Of a DNA stretch of 64,000 nt, positions 1 to 11,244 are shown in pieces. The translations under genes and the position numbers were made by a program. The stretch spans positions 25,720,768 through 25,784,767 of the forward strand of contig NC_064831.1 in NCBI RefSeq assembly GCF_024166365.1, read 5' to 3'. How positions within the stretch are numbered: position 1 is the first letter of the stretch; every line of letters begins with the position of its first letter. Below the pieces are notes generated by a model. That model saw nothing but the letters and a program-made list of their open reading frames with translations, made no database searches and was not told the DNA's origin. Source of the stretch: Elephas maximus indicus (taxonomy: Eukaryota; Chordata; Mammalia; Proboscidea; Elephantidae).

Positions 1-300
1 GATTCTGAGTTGTAGCCTGTTGGTCCTGATTCTTAGTTGTATCCTATTACTTCCTTAATAAGCCACAGTCTGTAAGTTTTATGTGGCCACTGCAATCGAA
101 TATCAAATCCAGAAAAAAAGTAGAGCATGCTATGGGAGGATGGCTGCTGTCAGAATTGATAAAAAGATTGGAGTGTGGTGGTGTGTCTGACCTCCACTTC
201 CTGGGAATCAGCTTTGGGCTGATCCTGGTCATCATTCCCCATGAAGTTAGACAGGTTCTGACGCTATTACTAATCCCACCATTTTGTACCCCCTGAGATA
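1..300 (+). mobile_element. Probable 3' half of a retroviral LTR (decayed)
   Basis: The segment holds an AATAAG polyadenylation-like signal near 56. The sequence after it resembles, in opposite orientation, the stretch at 1262-1530: a shared order of 'gtggccactgcaat', 'tatcaaatccag' and 'agtagag..gc.atgggagg'. Two copies with the same order of blocks suggest the U5 part of one LTR family. The window begins inside it, so the 5' end is not seen. No intact coding frame. The family name is not determined. Confidence 0.3.
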
Positions 301-1261
301 AGACCTTAAAATGAAGTGTCAGTTTAGTCCAGAATATAAAAGAGCATAGTAAAAGACAAAACTTGGAAATAAATTTCATTTGCTTTTTTTTTTTTTTAAA
401 TAATACCTGAGTCTGAAAAGCTACGAAATCTTTTAAAATCTTAGCAAAATTTGCTCAATTTTGATGGTCTTGTTTCCTTGGCTTACTGTTTATTTCCTTC
501 ATATATAATATAAAAAATTACTCTTTTTTTCTGTGTAATCTGCCTAGATAGCAATAGGCTCTGTGTCTCATAAGAATAAGCTGAGTTTATGCTGACTTTT
601 ATATCCTTGACTAAGAAAACAAACCTCATAGCTTTTTAAAATGCTAAGGTTTTTACTTTTAAAATATTTTATTGTCTCTTTAAATAGATATCCAAGTATT
701 TCTTGGTGACCTATGGTGAACTCTTGACAACTTTGAAACTTTGTGAAATGTCACAAAAGAATTGTTCCCACCTTGTAAGGACAAAAATACTAGCAACGAT
801 AAGGTTTATTAAAAATGTTATGAGTCACATGAAAAGTGTTGCCAAGTAAGGGTCCATGCTTAATTTTCTTCAGGTTAAAATTTACATGAATTTCAGTACC
901 CTTGCTGTTCATGGTGTATCTGTGCTGCTTTGCTATTTCATTTCTTTAATTTAAATCTAGCATCAGGGGTTTCAACTGAGGATTTCCTCCACTTACCTAT
1001 ACAGTTTTGTTAATATTCAGATGTTTAGAAACTTGATAATCTTGGTGTATTCTTGGTGTATCCTAGCTATATACACTATATTCATATTACATTATATCTC
1101 AGGATCATTGTATATTCTATCTAAAGTTCTTTTCCTGCTAAGGATTATGGTCCTCCACTTTCATAAATCAGATGTAATACCCACTCTTCTTTGAAAATAG
1201 GATTAATCATTATGTTTAGTGATATTTTGTCTAAACTTTTTATTGACTATTTTGCCTTGCA
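301..1261. other. AT-rich sequence, nothing recognised
   Basis: Contains a T-run near 384-396 and scattered AT-rich text. I see no convincing ORF, SINE or LINE signature. It lies between two LTR-like pieces and could be retroviral internal remnant, but nothing in the text proves that. Confidence 0.4.
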
Positions 1262-2333
1262 TTACTTTTGTAATGAATTCTCTTCAGGACTTTCACTTTT
1301 GTAAAAATGGCACTGCATCAGAAGTGCTCTAACTTCGGGAGAGAGAGGAGAATCACCATCAATAGCATCATCCCAAATGCTGTTTGGAGGTGAAACACAC
1401 TTCCTTTCTGCAACCTTTTTGTCAACTCTGTCACCAGCTGTCCCTCCCATGGCACTCTCTACTTCTTTGCTGGGTTTGATAATTCATTGCAATGGCCACA
1501 CAGAACTCAAAGGCCATACTCACAGTTATGGGGTTTATTAGGTAAGTAACACTTTACAATTCAGGATCAGAAACAACTCAGGAGACAGTTTTTCTATCAG
1601 GACTGCTTCTTTTCGGCTATGCCCACAGGCAGGCATCTCTCTTGGCCTCTTGGCCTCTTGGCCCCCTGGCCCCTTGGCCCCTTGGTCCCATGGCCTGGCC
1701 TCTGCTCTGCTGGGATAAGTGTTACAAAGCCCTCTAGCTCTGCCAACAAGTGTCCTGAGGCACCTCACTCCACAAGCAAGCCTTGGCCGAAGGCACTCAG
1801 CTCTCTCACTCCATGTGGCACCATGCTCACTGTAGCCACCTTGCTCCATGGGCTGGGAAACCCACTGTGCCATCTCACACTGGTTTCCTCGTTCTGTTAC
1901 TGCTGTTTCTCTGCCCTGCTTGCCACCGCTTCTTGACATCTCGTGCCATCTCTGCTATTACAACACTCTCTCTGTCTCCTGGGTCTATGAGATTCTCAGC
2001 ACAGAGACCCTGGGTCCTAAAGACATGCTCCACTCCTGGCTCTTCTTCTTTTGGTAATGAAGTCCCCCTCTCTCTTCTGGAATTGGCTCCCTTTAAGCTT
2101 TTTTTTTAAGCTTAGTGGGTTGGCAAAACTGACCAATCTCCTTGTTAGGATATACCTTATTTCAATGGCCCCACCCACAAGGGTTCCATGCACTTCATTT
2201 GCATTATTATCAGGCTGTCCAATCCCCTTGGTGGGCCACAAGCACCTTATTTGCATGGTTTCACGCAATTATTTTGTGGGAGTCACAAGGACCATGGGTA
2301 GACGGGCCATATTAAAGTAATTCACTACACTGG
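1262..2333 (-). mobile_element. Decayed LTR-type retroelement end, reverse strand
   Basis: Read on the reverse strand it starts with TG near 2333 and runs through a CAAT/TTTAAG-rich promoter-like stretch. It reaches an AATAAA signal (complement of 'tttatt' at about 1533-1538) and then the U5-like block shared with 1-300. This order (TG start, promoter region, AATAAA, U5) is what an ERV LTR shows. Short frames inside it on both strands have no recognisable protein. The family (ERVL or MaLR-like) is a guess. Confidence 0.45.
1641..1700. repeat. Short tandem repeat (CTTGGCCCC-like)n
   Basis: About six imperfect copies of a 9-base unit 'cttggcccc/cttggcctc' in tandem within the LTR-like element. 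A simple low-complexity expansion. Confidence 0.75.
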
Positions 2334-3307
2334 CAACTTCTAAAAATTATTATTAATACTAACCATGGCTATTTTGAAGTCTTATCATCTGTATATTGTT
2401 CTTACTTTAATGATGTCCTGAAGGTGCTTGCAATAAACCACATACCAGAGTCCTTCAACCAAAAGGACTGTGTCAGAGACTCATGGAGAGGACTACACCA
2501 GATATTTGGGCATGGACTTCTAAATGGAGGTGTATACCACAGGGCTGAATCAAGATTTCCAGAACTCTTGTGGAGGAGCTGATGGCATCAGACTGTCAGA
2601 ATGATCCAGGACAAGCAGAATGGAAATTAATTACATGGGATGGAGTGGACTAAAAGATTATTATGGGTTCTGTATGGAATATTGCTGATGTTGTGATGCT
2701 CCATAAGAATCTCATTTCTCTTAAATTATAAGTTATAATAATTTAACATACTGTACTTATACAAAGAAAAATGAAACATTTATCTTTTCTCCCTGTGAGA
2801 TCTCTCCAGAATTAGAAAACATTAATGAGTGTTCTTACTTCCATAGCAATATAATTATTTGCTTAAGTTCAGTAAGAATCTGTCCCCCTTGTTAACAGGA
2901 CATAATTGAAAATCTTGGTTATATACCCAAAGTTTTGACTGGAATGTCATATTTGAGAATGGTGCTCAGAGAATCAAGTGTGACCAGACACTTTTAAGAA
3001 ACTAAGATTCACTTTATGGAGCCAATGCTTATAAAGTCCTCCCAGGAAATCTAATCTGGTACCTGACTTAAGAGGTTCCCAGCCTTATGGGTGAATAAGG
3101 AAGGTCACTTCCTAGCAGGCTCTGAAAGGCTACAGTATTCTGGGGCCTCAAGAAAAGAGAAACCCAAACCTGTGTCATAGGTAAGATCTGTTGGCAAATT
3201 CTCAGCTTGGCTTCCTGGCCTCAGGAAGCTTTTACAAGTATAATCTGAAGTTTCTTATGAAAACTTCCCCAGAAAAGCAGATTGAAAAGGCTATATGAGA
3301 AATTATT
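2334..3307. other. Unassigned sequence between LTR-like element and SINE
   Basis: No frame longer than about 90 codons and no repeat I can name. AT content is moderate. It could be retroviral internal sequence too decayed to read, or unique DNA. Confidence 0.35.
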
Positions 3308-3467
3308 GGAGCCCTGGTGGTGCAGTGGTAAAGAGCTCAGCTGCTAACCAAAATGTCAGTAGTTTGAATCCACCAGCTGCATTTTGGAAAACCTATGGGG
3401 CAGTTCCTATAGGGTCATTATGAGTTGGAATCGATGGTAATGGGTTTTGTTTTGGTTTTTTGTTTCT
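3308..3467 (+). mobile_element. AfroSINE (tRNA-derived SINE)
   Basis: Begins 'ggagccctggtggtgcagtgg', the tRNA-like head with A-box (tggtgcagtgg) and B-box (agtttgaatcc) RNA polymerase III promoter elements. The body has the 'tatggggcagttc...atagggtc.ttatgagt.ggaatcgat' block and a G/T-rich tail. The 7-bp direct repeat aaattat flanks it (about 3301 and 3471), a credible target duplication. Non-autonomous; probably mobilised by the RTE LINE whose 3' end it resembles. Confidence 0.9.
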
Positions 3468-4080
3468 GATAAATTATCATTCTTGCTGCACCTAAGTAAA
3501 TAATAATGAAAAGTCATATTTTAGGTCAAGAAAACCTTTGCTTTGAGATTGTCTTGATTGAGAGGACAGTAATCACCTTAGGTAAATAAGAAATTGTGTC
3601 AAGCCTTTGTTGGCTATCAAATTCTGGTTTTGTTCATTGTCTTAAGCTATTTTATGACTTTTTTTGTAAACCACAGACAACTAATGGGTTTATTTTCTAC
3701 TTGCATATTGAACTGGTCTTTGTTACACAGTTTATGCTGTTCTCTATGTATCTATACATAATAAATTACCCAAAAGGAAAATTAGAAATAGGAGGCTAAG
3801 ACTCAAGGCCATCAAACAACTGACTAAACTGCTATCAAATCAGGGTCAATTGACAAAGGGAGCATTAACTAGCTGTTCCATAGCATCCTTAGTTAATAGA
3901 ATTGATTTAACCTGTAGAGAGAAAAAAAAAATTCGGTTACAAATGATGTTTGACAAGGTGGCTCTATAATTAGATAAAAAATAATAGCTCTGTTAATAGC
4001 CTAGGCGATGCTGTATCGCCTCTCCCTCCTTCTGAAATAGCACAAATAAAGATAATTACATTATAAAATAGTATTTTAAA
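3468..4080. other. Unassigned sequence
   Basis: AT-rich, with an A-run near 3922-3931. No gene or named repeat seen. It may belong with the retroviral-looking remnant downstream at 4313-4512. Confidence 0.35.
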
Positions 4081-4262
4081 AACAAAAACCCTGCTGCCAC
4101 CGAGCTGATTCCCACTCATAGCGACCCCATAGGGTTTCTGAGGCTGTAAATCTCTACAAAAACAGACTGCCATATCTTTCTCCCACAGAGCTGCTGGTAA
4201 TTTTGAACAGCCAACATTTCAGTTAGCAGTTGATGGCTTTAACCACTGTGCCACTGGGAGGA
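4081..4262 (-). mobile_element. AfroSINE, reverse strand
   Basis: Shows the complement of the AfroSINE tail (about 4098-4135, 'gagctgattcccactcatagcgacc') followed by the complement of the tRNA-like head ('gttagcag...ttaaccactgtgccactggg', about 4216-4258). The middle differs from the standard form, as in the copy at 4523-4726, so both may belong to one older subfamily. Confidence 0.85.
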
Positions 4263-4312
4263 GTTTGTATTTTGGTAAAAGCATATCGTTGTGTATATAT
4301 TAACGACACTTA

Positions 4313-4512
4313 AGCAGAAGTATATCAAGGTGTAGTTTTAGCAGAAGCTGGTGCTATAGATGCAATTCATACTGCAGATGCTTCTCCTGAACCTTCCTGG
4401 GATTTATTTTCATGGTTAGGTAACTCGGGTTTGTGGGCCAGACAAGTCTTTCAGACCACTGCTTTATGCATTCTCTTCATTTCCATCCTTTATATTATTA
4501 TTAGCTACTAAG
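4313..4512 (+). pseudogene. Possible retroviral env C-terminal remnant
   Basis: A short plus-strand frame reads as a tryptophan-containing stretch, then a strongly hydrophobic run of about 20 residues ending in a stop near 4510. This resembles a transmembrane-subunit tail. It has no start and no upstream surface subunit. It sits among LTR-like pieces, which is the main reason for the suggestion. Low confidence; chance hydrophobicity in AT-rich DNA is possible. Confidence 0.22.
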
Positions 4513-4522
4513 CCATTAGGGA

Positions 4523-4726
4523 AGGAGCCTTGACGGCACAGTGGTTAAGCAATTGGCTGTTAACCAAAATGTCAGTGGTTCAAGCTCCTCAGGAGAAAAA
4601 TGTGGAAGTCTGCTTCTGTAAGATTACAGCCTTGGAAACCCTATGGAGCAGTTCTACTCAGTCTTATACCGTTGCTATGCATTGGAATCAACTTGACTGC
4701 AATGTGTTTGGCTTTTTTTTTTTTGG
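4523..4726 (+). mobile_element. AfroSINE, older subfamily
   Basis: Head 'ggagccttgacggcacagtggttaag' followed by 'ctgttaaccaaaatgtcagtggttcaa' gives the A- and B-box. The body carries an extra 'gtctgcttctgtaagattacagcc' block, also seen at 4141-4165 (reverse) and 46210-46245. It ends in a G/T-rich tail near 4711-4726. Confidence 0.85.
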
Positions 4727-4935
4727 AAGCTGTTTGGTGTCTGGGATCTTAAAACCTTGTGAGTGGCCATCTAAAGCGAAGGAAATAGTCTCCTTCTGAC
4801 TGGAGGGACAGTGAAGAAAAGAAGTTAAGGAACCAAGAGAAATGACATATGTTACACTAAAGTATCTCATGAAGTGATACCTCTATGATTACTGAGACCA
4901 GAATAACTTAGATGGTGCCCAGACAACATTTACTT
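4727..4935 (+). mobile_element. L1 3' UTR fragment
   Basis: Matches in order two blocks of the L1 3' UTRs elsewhere in the window: 'ggtgtctggg.tcttaaa..ctt' plus 'gcggccatctaa' (compare 17352-17394), and 'ctgagaccagaa.aacttagatggtgcc' (compare 17513-17540). A short decayed piece without a poly-A tail. Confidence 0.6.
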
Positions 4936-5299
4936 GATCAAAGATTCTAATTGAGTCATGATGAAGAGGGGATTGTGAAAGAAAAAAATTAATAACGGAC
5001 ATCTTACTTTAATTTTAAGAGGTTTTTCTTACCCACAAAACCAAAAATTAACTGTAAAAATACCTGACTCAAAATTGCTCTTTTCTGCCGCTTTGCTGGC
5101 CTGTTTTTTTTTTTTTCACTCAAAGTTGCTAATTGACTTTGCAGCATGGTTAAACTTCCCTCCACTCTCCTGCTCAAGGAAAGCATTCAATCACAAGACC
5201 ATTACCTGATGATTTAATGGAAAAGACTGTGATTCCTCAGTTTAGATTTCAAGAGATCTCATAGTACAAATGGGTGAAGGGCCAAATGCTTAGCAGTTA
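4936..5299. other. Unassigned sequence
   Basis: Includes a T-run near 5105-5116. No gene or named repeat seen. Confidence 0.35.
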
Positions 5300-5595
5300 C
5301 AGCTAGTCCTCGACTTAAGGCCCGTCGTAAGTCAGTTTTGACTTAAGTCAAATCCTCATTTTTTTTTAAGTTTTCATTATTATTGCCATAGCTTGCTACA
5401 AGGCAGTGTTTTGAACAGTAACTCATAACGCTGAACATCTGTGCGTGAACATCTGAGAATAATGTCAGCAAATTACACGCTGCAATATTGTATGTAGTAC
5501 ATATTACTAACAACAAGATAATAAGATGGTAGACAGTTCTAAGTGTGGTTCATGGAAACTTTAACTCAAATAAGTTGTAAGTCAGGGACTACCTG
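5300..5595. mobile_element. Short DNA transposon remnant with terminal inverted repeats (Tigger-like MITE)
   Basis: The left end 'cagctagtcctcgacttaag' is matched by the complement of the right end 'gtaagtcagggactacctg', giving imperfect inverted repeats of about 20 bases. TA dinucleotides flank the element (5298-5299 and 5596-5597), as expected for Tc1/mariner/pogo-type insertion. The 296-bp length and absence of a transposase frame fit a non-autonomous element. The 'gtccctcgacttac'-type end is typical of Tigger-related mammalian elements; the exact family is inferred. Confidence 0.75.
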
Positions 5596-5597
5596 TA

Positions 5598-6071
5598 CTT
5601 TTTAATGTTAACTCAGTAACCACTAAGTACTTGGTCACCATGGAAATGTGTACTCATTAAGGAAAAAATATTTAAGGCTTCTGTGAAATCTCCAATCTTT
5701 GGGTGCGTTCTTTTTCATTTTCTAAATTATGTAAGGATCTCTCACCCCCAATTTGCAAATTGTTTATTAAATTATGAAACAATCAAATATTATATTATTG
5801 TTTTTGGTTCATTCAAAGGATTACTTTTAACAACTGTACCTAGCCTTTGAACAACTTGCTTTCAGAAACAAAACTATCTCCCTGCACACACAGAAAGACT
5901 GCTGGGAATAAACCTTATGTTTCAATTTCTTTGAGTTTTGATAATTTTTTAAAACAGTAACACTGAAAAATCAAGTAAAAACTGTCAGAATCAACTTTGT
6001 CAGAACTCTGGAAAACAGTAAAATGTTTAAGCAATCAAGCAAATGCTGAACCGATACGTTAGAAAAAAAAA
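5598..6071. other. Unassigned AT-rich sequence
   Basis: No gene or named repeat recognised. An AATAAA-like motif lies near 5909. Confidence 0.35.
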
Positions 6072-6243
6072 ACCTGTTGCCATTGAGTCGATTCCAACTC
6101 ACGGTGACCCCATGTGTAACAGGGTTTTCTTACTTGTAATCTTTATGGAAGCAGATGGCCAGATCTTTCTTCTGTGGTGCCACTGGGTGGGTTTGAATGA
6201 CCAATTTTAGATTAGTAGCTGAGCACAAACCACTCAGCTACCA
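6072..6243 (-). mobile_element. AfroSINE, reverse strand
   Basis: Complement of the AfroSINE tail ('cctgttgccattgagtcgattccaactcacggtgacc' region from 6072), then the older-subfamily middle block, then the complement of the head (about 6195-6243). Decayed in the A-box region. Confidence 0.8.
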
Positions 6244-6624
6244 TGAATCGATACATAGGCATCTTAAAAGCAATAGGAAAACTTTGTGTCATTTTTATTT
6301 GCCCTTGCTTCACTCCCACCCCAGCTCAACAACAATGGCCTTGCAGACAGCAGCCTGTGTTCCCAGTGTGGGACCATGGTCCCTGGTTCCAGAGGCGGCA
6401 GAGCAGGCATAGTTTTCAAATTCTTATGTTTGTTCCAACCTGTCTGGGGGCTACCTGAAGGACTCTTGGGAACCCACCCAGGGTGAAAAGTGGTGGCCAT
6501 TTTTGGAAAACATTCCTGCAAATAAACACCCAGAAGCAGCCTTGAGCAGAAGTTTACGTTTCAGGCATACAATAAAAAGCAAAAGCCTGGGAGGAAAAGC
6601 TGGGGAGATAATTTTCTGGGAAGC
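6244..6624. other. Unassigned sequence
   Basis: Several overlapping short frames on both strands reflect a GC-richer stretch rather than coding; none shows family features. No named repeat seen. Confidence 0.35.
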
Positions 6625-7040
6625 CGTTGTTATTTTTAGTTGCCCTGAGTAGGCTCAGACTCATTGTGACCCTATGGATAACAGAATAAAATGTTGCCCA
6701 TTCTTGCACCACCTTCATGATCATAGGTATGTTTGATTCCATTGTTTCAGCCACTGTGTATTTTGAGTGCTTCCAGTCTCTGGGGCTCACCTTCCAGCGC
6801 TGTATCAGACAATATTCGGTGGTGATCCATATGGTTTTCATTGGCTAATTTTCAGAAGTATGCCAGGCCTTTCTTCCTAGTCTGACATATTCTGGAAGCT
6901 CCGGCAAAACCTGTCCACCATGAGTGACCTTGCTGTTACTTGAAATACTAGTGGCATAGCTTCCAGCATCATAACAACATGCAAACCACCACAGTACCAT
7001 AAACTGACAGATGGTGATGGTCTGGGAAATTAGGACATTC
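6625..7040 (-). mobile_element. Internally deleted RTE derivative, reverse strand
   Basis: On the forward text the first about 130 bases (gttgtt start, 'ctcattgtgaccctatgga', 'gttgcccattcttgcaccacc') match the complemented RTE 3' terminus (compare 23698-23830). From about 6755 on it matches the complemented RTE 5' end (compare 26640-26905: 'tatcagacaat', 'cactggctaat', 'ttcttcctagtct', 'gtggcatagcttccagcatca'). The roughly 2.8 kb coding part between is missing, so this is a 3'-plus-5' end-only, non-autonomous form. Confidence 0.7.
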
Positions 7041-7390
7041 AAAAGCTCATGTGGGAGGCGGGGCCAAGATGGCGGACTAGGTGGACGCTACCGAGGATCC
7101 CTCTTGCAACAAAGACTCGGAAAAACAAGTGAATCGATCACATTCATAACAATCTACGAACTCTGAACAACAAACAAAGACTTAGAGACAGAGAACGAAC
7201 AAATATGGGCAGACAGCGATCGTTTTCAGAACCAGGAGCCAGCGTACCAGGCAGGTGACCTTCGGAGCCCGATTTGGGGCAGAGCCCGGGGGGCAGACGG
7301 CACAGACAAGGGGCCCAGCCTTAGCCCCCAAACTCATCCCGGGAGGGAGCCTAGCCAGTTGGCGCTGGTGGCGTAGCGGCGCAGCCGGTG

Positions 7391-7735
7391 GGAGAAGTCC
7401 CCGGGAGGCAGTGACTGATCTTGGAGCGGGGAGAGCAGCGTCCCAGCCGGGGAGCCGTCCCGCCAGGAGTTTGGCGGGGAGCGGGCGTGGCGTGAGCATG
7501 GGGATCAGCTATATTTCCCTAAAGCGACCCCGGGGGAGGGGCCCAGACGTTCGTGCGGGCGACGCCCACACAGTTCGCGCATGCGGCACGACGCACCAGA
7601 GGGAGAAGTCCCTGGGAAGAAGTGACTGGTCTTGGAGCGGGGAGAGCAGCGTCCCAGCCGGGGAGCCATCCCGCCGGGATTTTGGCGGGCGTGGGCCAAG
7701 CGTGAACGTGGGGATGAGCTCTATACTCTGAGGTG
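7391..7735 (+). repeat. L1-A 5' UTR monomer-like units (2 copies)
   Basis: The phrase 'ggagaagtcc.c.ggga' followed by 'tcttggagcggggagagcag' and 'cgtcccagccggggagcc' occurs at 7391 and again at 7602, a 211-bp period. L1-C has three such units and L1-B one. A CpG-rich, tandemly repeated 5' UTR suggests internal RNA polymerase II promoter modules, as in rodent L1s; the promoter role is inferred. Confidence 0.75.
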
Positions 7736-7882
7736 CTACACTCCTACCTCTCTGATCCCTCCCCCACCCTCCCCAGGCGGCTCTATTAACATCCGAATAC
7801 CCTGAGCCAGAGGGAGAATTCAGATAGGGATCTGACTGCATTTTTTTTTAGCTGATTACCTGGAAAAACTACTTTCCCAGTG

Positions 7883-8898
7883 ATGGCTCAGAGACAGCAG
7901 TCCATATCAAACCACATAAAGAAACAGACCATGACAGCTTCTCCAACCCCCCAAACAAAAGAATCAAAATCTTTCCCAAACGAAGATACAATCCTGGAAT
8001 TATCAGATACAGAATATAAAAAACTAATTTACAGAATGCTTAAAGACATCACAAATGAAGTTAGGCTAACTGCAGAAAAAGCCAAGGAACACACTGATAA
8101 AACTGTTGAAGAACTCAAAAAGATTATTCAAGAACATAGTGGAAAAATTAATAAGTTGCAAGAATCCATAGAGAGAGAGCATGTAGAAATCCAAAAGATT
8201 AACAATAAAATTACAGAATTAGACAACGCAATAGGAAGTCAGAGGAGCAGACTCGAGCAATTAGAATGTAGACTGGGACTTCTGGAGGACCAGGGAAACA
8301 ACACCAACATAGCTGAAAAAAATCAGATAAAAGAATTTAAAAAAATGAAGAAACCCTAAGAATCATGTGGGACTCTATCAAGAAGGATAACTTGCGAGTG
8401 ATTGGAGTCCCAGAACAGGGAGGGGGGACAGAAAACACAGAGAAATTAGTTGAAGAACTCCTGACACAAAACTTCCCTGACATCATGAAAGACGAAAGGA
8501 TATCTATCCAAGATGCTCATCGAACCCCGTTTAAGATTGATCCAAAAAGAAAAACACCAAGACATATTATCATCAAACTTGCCAAAACCAAAGACAAACA
8601 GAAAATTTTAAAAGCAGCCAGGGAGAAAAGAAAGGTTTCCTTCAAGGGAGAATCAAAAAGAATAAGTTCAGACTACTCAGCAGAAACCATGCAGGCAAGA
8701 AGGGAATGGGACGACGTATACAGAGCACTGAACGAGAAAAACTGCCAGCCAAGGATCATATATCCAGCAAAACTCTCTCTGAAATATGAAGGAGAAATTA
8801 AGATATTTACAGATAAACACAAGTTTAGAGAATTTGCAAAAACTAAACCAAGACTGCAAGAAATGCTAAAGGAGATTGTTTGGCCTGATGACCCATAA
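7883..8898 (+). pseudogene. L1-A ORF1 (one-base frameshift)
   Basis: Encodes L1 ORF1p, the trimeric RNA-binding chaperone that packages L1 RNA in the cytoplasm. The ATG at 7883 matches the start in L1-B and L1-C. An N-terminal basic region is followed by a heptad-rich coiled coil (about residues 55-145), then the RRM ('LRVIGVPEQ') and the C-terminal domain ('REWDDVYRAL', 'QPRIIYPAKLS'). An A-run at 8316-8322 has seven A where the other two copies have eight. That shifts the frame and gives a stop at 8357-8359, while the second half is open at 8365-8898 in another frame. Confidence 0.92.
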
Positions 8899-9379
8899 AA
8901 TCAGGTACCATCACAATACAAGGTCACAGAACAGAACGTCCTGATACCAACGCAACTCAAATAGGGAAAGCACAAAAACAAACAAATTAAGATTCATTCT
9001 AAAACATTAATAAATAAACAAAATAATACACATAACAGGGAATCATGGAAATCAATAGATAAACGATCACAATAATCAAAAACAGGGACTAAATATAGGA
9101 GGCATTGAACTGCCAGATGGAGAGTGATACAAGGTGATATAGAACGATACAAGTTAGGTTTTTACTTAGAAAAATAGGGGTAAATAATAAGGTAACCACA
9201 AAAAGGAATATCAATTCCATAACTCAGGATAAAAGCCAAGAAAAACGTAACGACTCAACTAACATAAAGTTAAACATTATGAAAATGAGGATCTCACAAT
9301 CTACTAAGAAAAACGTCTCAGCACAAAAAAGTATGTGGAAAAATGAAATGGCCAACAACACACATGAAAAGGCATCAAA

Positions 9380-11231
9380 ATGACAGCACTAAAAACTTAT
9401 TTATCTATAATTACCCTGAATGTAAATGGCCTAAATGCACCAATAAAGAGACAGAGAGTCACGGACTGGATAAAGAAACACGATCCATCTATATGCTGCC
9501 TACAAGAGACACACCTTAGACTTAGAGACACAAACAAACTAAAACTCAAAGGATGGAAAAAAATATATCAAGCAAACAATAAGCAAAAAAGAAGAGGAGT
9601 AGCAATATTAATTTCTGACAAAATAGACTTTAGACTTAAATCCACCACAAAGGATAAAGAAGGACACTATATAATGATAAAAGGGACAATTGATCAGGAA
9701 GACATAACCACATTAAATATTTACGCACCCAATGACAGGGCTGCAAGATACATAAATTGAATTTTAACAGAATTGAAAAGTGAGATAGACACCTCCACAT
9801 TTATAGTAGGAGACTTCAACACACCACTTTCAGAGAAGGACAGGACATCCAGTAAGAAGCTCAATAGAGGCACGGAAGACCTACTTACAACAATCAACCA
9901 ACTTCACCTCACTGACTTATACAGAACTCTCCACCCAATTGCTGCAAAATATACTTTTTTTTCTAGCGCACATGGAACATTCTCTAGAATAGACCACATA
10001 TTAGGTCATAAAACAAATCTTTGCAGAATCCAAAACATCGAAATATTACAAAGCATCTTCTCAGACCACAAGGCAATGAAACTAGAAATCAATAACAGAA
10101 AAACTAGGGAAAAGAAATCAAATACTTGGAAAATGAACAATACCGTCCTGAAAAAAGACTGGGTTATAGAAAACATCAAGAAGGGAATAAGGAAATTCTT
10201 AGAAAGCAACGAGAATGAAAATACTTCCTATCAAAACCTCTAGGACACAGGAAAAGCAGTGCTCAGAGGCCAATTTATATCGATAAATGCACACATACAA
10301 AAAGAAGAAAGAGCCAAAATCAGAGAACTGTCCCGACAACTTGAACAAATAGAAACTGAGCAACAAAAGAACCCATCAGGCACCAGAAGAAAACAAATAA
10401 TAAAAATTAGAGCTCAACTAAATGAATTAGAGAACAGAAAAACAATTGAAAGAATTAACAAAGCCAAAAGCTGGTTCTTTGAAAAAATTAACAAAATTGA
10501 TAAACCATTGGCTAGACTGACTAAAGAAAAACAGGAAAGGAAACAAATAACCCGAATAAGAAACGAGAAGGACCACATCACAACAGAACCAAATGAAATT
10601 AAAAGAACCATTTCAGATTACTATGAAAAAGTGTACTCTAACAAATTTGAAAACCTAGAAGAAATGGATAAATTCTTGGAAAAATACTACCTACCTAAAC
10701 TAACACATTCAGAAGTAGAACGACTAAATAGACCCATAACAAAAAAAGAGATTGAAACGGTAATCAAAAAACTTCCAACAAAAAAAAAGTTCTGGCCCGG
10801 ACGGCTTCACTGCAGAGTTCTACCAAACTTTCAGAGAAGACTTAACACCACTACTACTAAAGGTATTTCAAAGCATAGAAAAAGAGGGAATACTACCCAA
10901 CTCATTCTATGAAGCTACCATCTCCCTGATACCAAAACCAGGTAAAGACATTACAAAAAAAGAAAATTATAGACCTATATCCCTCATGAACATAGATGCA
11001 AAAATCCTCAACAAAATTCTAGCCAATAGAATCCAACAATACATCAAAAAAATAATTCACCCTGATCAAGTGGGATTTATACCAGGTATGCAAGGCTGGT
11101 TTAATATCAGAAAAACCATTAATGTGATCCATCACATAAATAAAACAAAAGATAAAAACCACATGATCTTATCAATAGATGCAGAAAAGGCATTTGACAA
11201 AGTTCAACACCCATTTATGATAAAAACTCTT
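9380..11231 (+). pseudogene. L1-A ORF2, N-terminal part (endonuclease to RT)
   Basis: ORF2p supplies the APE-type endonuclease that nicks target DNA and the reverse transcriptase that primes from it. The start '[19 protein letters not shown]' and the GDFN and SDH motifs of the endonuclease are present. Breaks compared with L1-B: an in-frame TGA at 9758-9760 (Gln position), a TAG at 10241-10243 (Trp position), and an extra base in the A-run before 'tctggcccgg' (about 10782-10792) that shifts the frame. Interrupted at 11231 by L1-B; the rest lies at 18032-19842. Confidence 0.92.
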
Positions 11232-11244
11232 GAGAAAACTGAAT

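Larger units (their letters stand above)
7054..11231 (+). mobile_element. L1-A, 5' portion (full 5' end present)
   Basis: Young-looking L1 beginning with the GC-rich 'ggcggggccaagatggcgg' start. It has a CpG-rich 5' UTR (7054-7882), ORF1 (7883-8898), a spacer of about 480 bp, and ORF2 from 9380. Its text stops at 11231 inside ORF2 and resumes at 18032, because the complete L1-B was inserted there. Both ORFs carry breaks (listed separately). Its own 3' UTR and poly-A are absent (see 19842). Confidence 0.95.

Noticed and set aside
1619-1939. Overlapping Pro/Leu-rich frames on both strands
   Set aside because: They arise from the CTTGGCCCC tandem repeat in an LTR-like element and lack any family feature.
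7182-7841. Long GC-rich forward frame (7255-7731) in the L1-A 5' UTR as a gene
   Set aside because: It lies inside the repetitive CpG-rich L1 5' UTR, has no ATG-context or domain features, and is not kept in the shorter L1-B. Only the antisense counterpart is kept as a weak finding.
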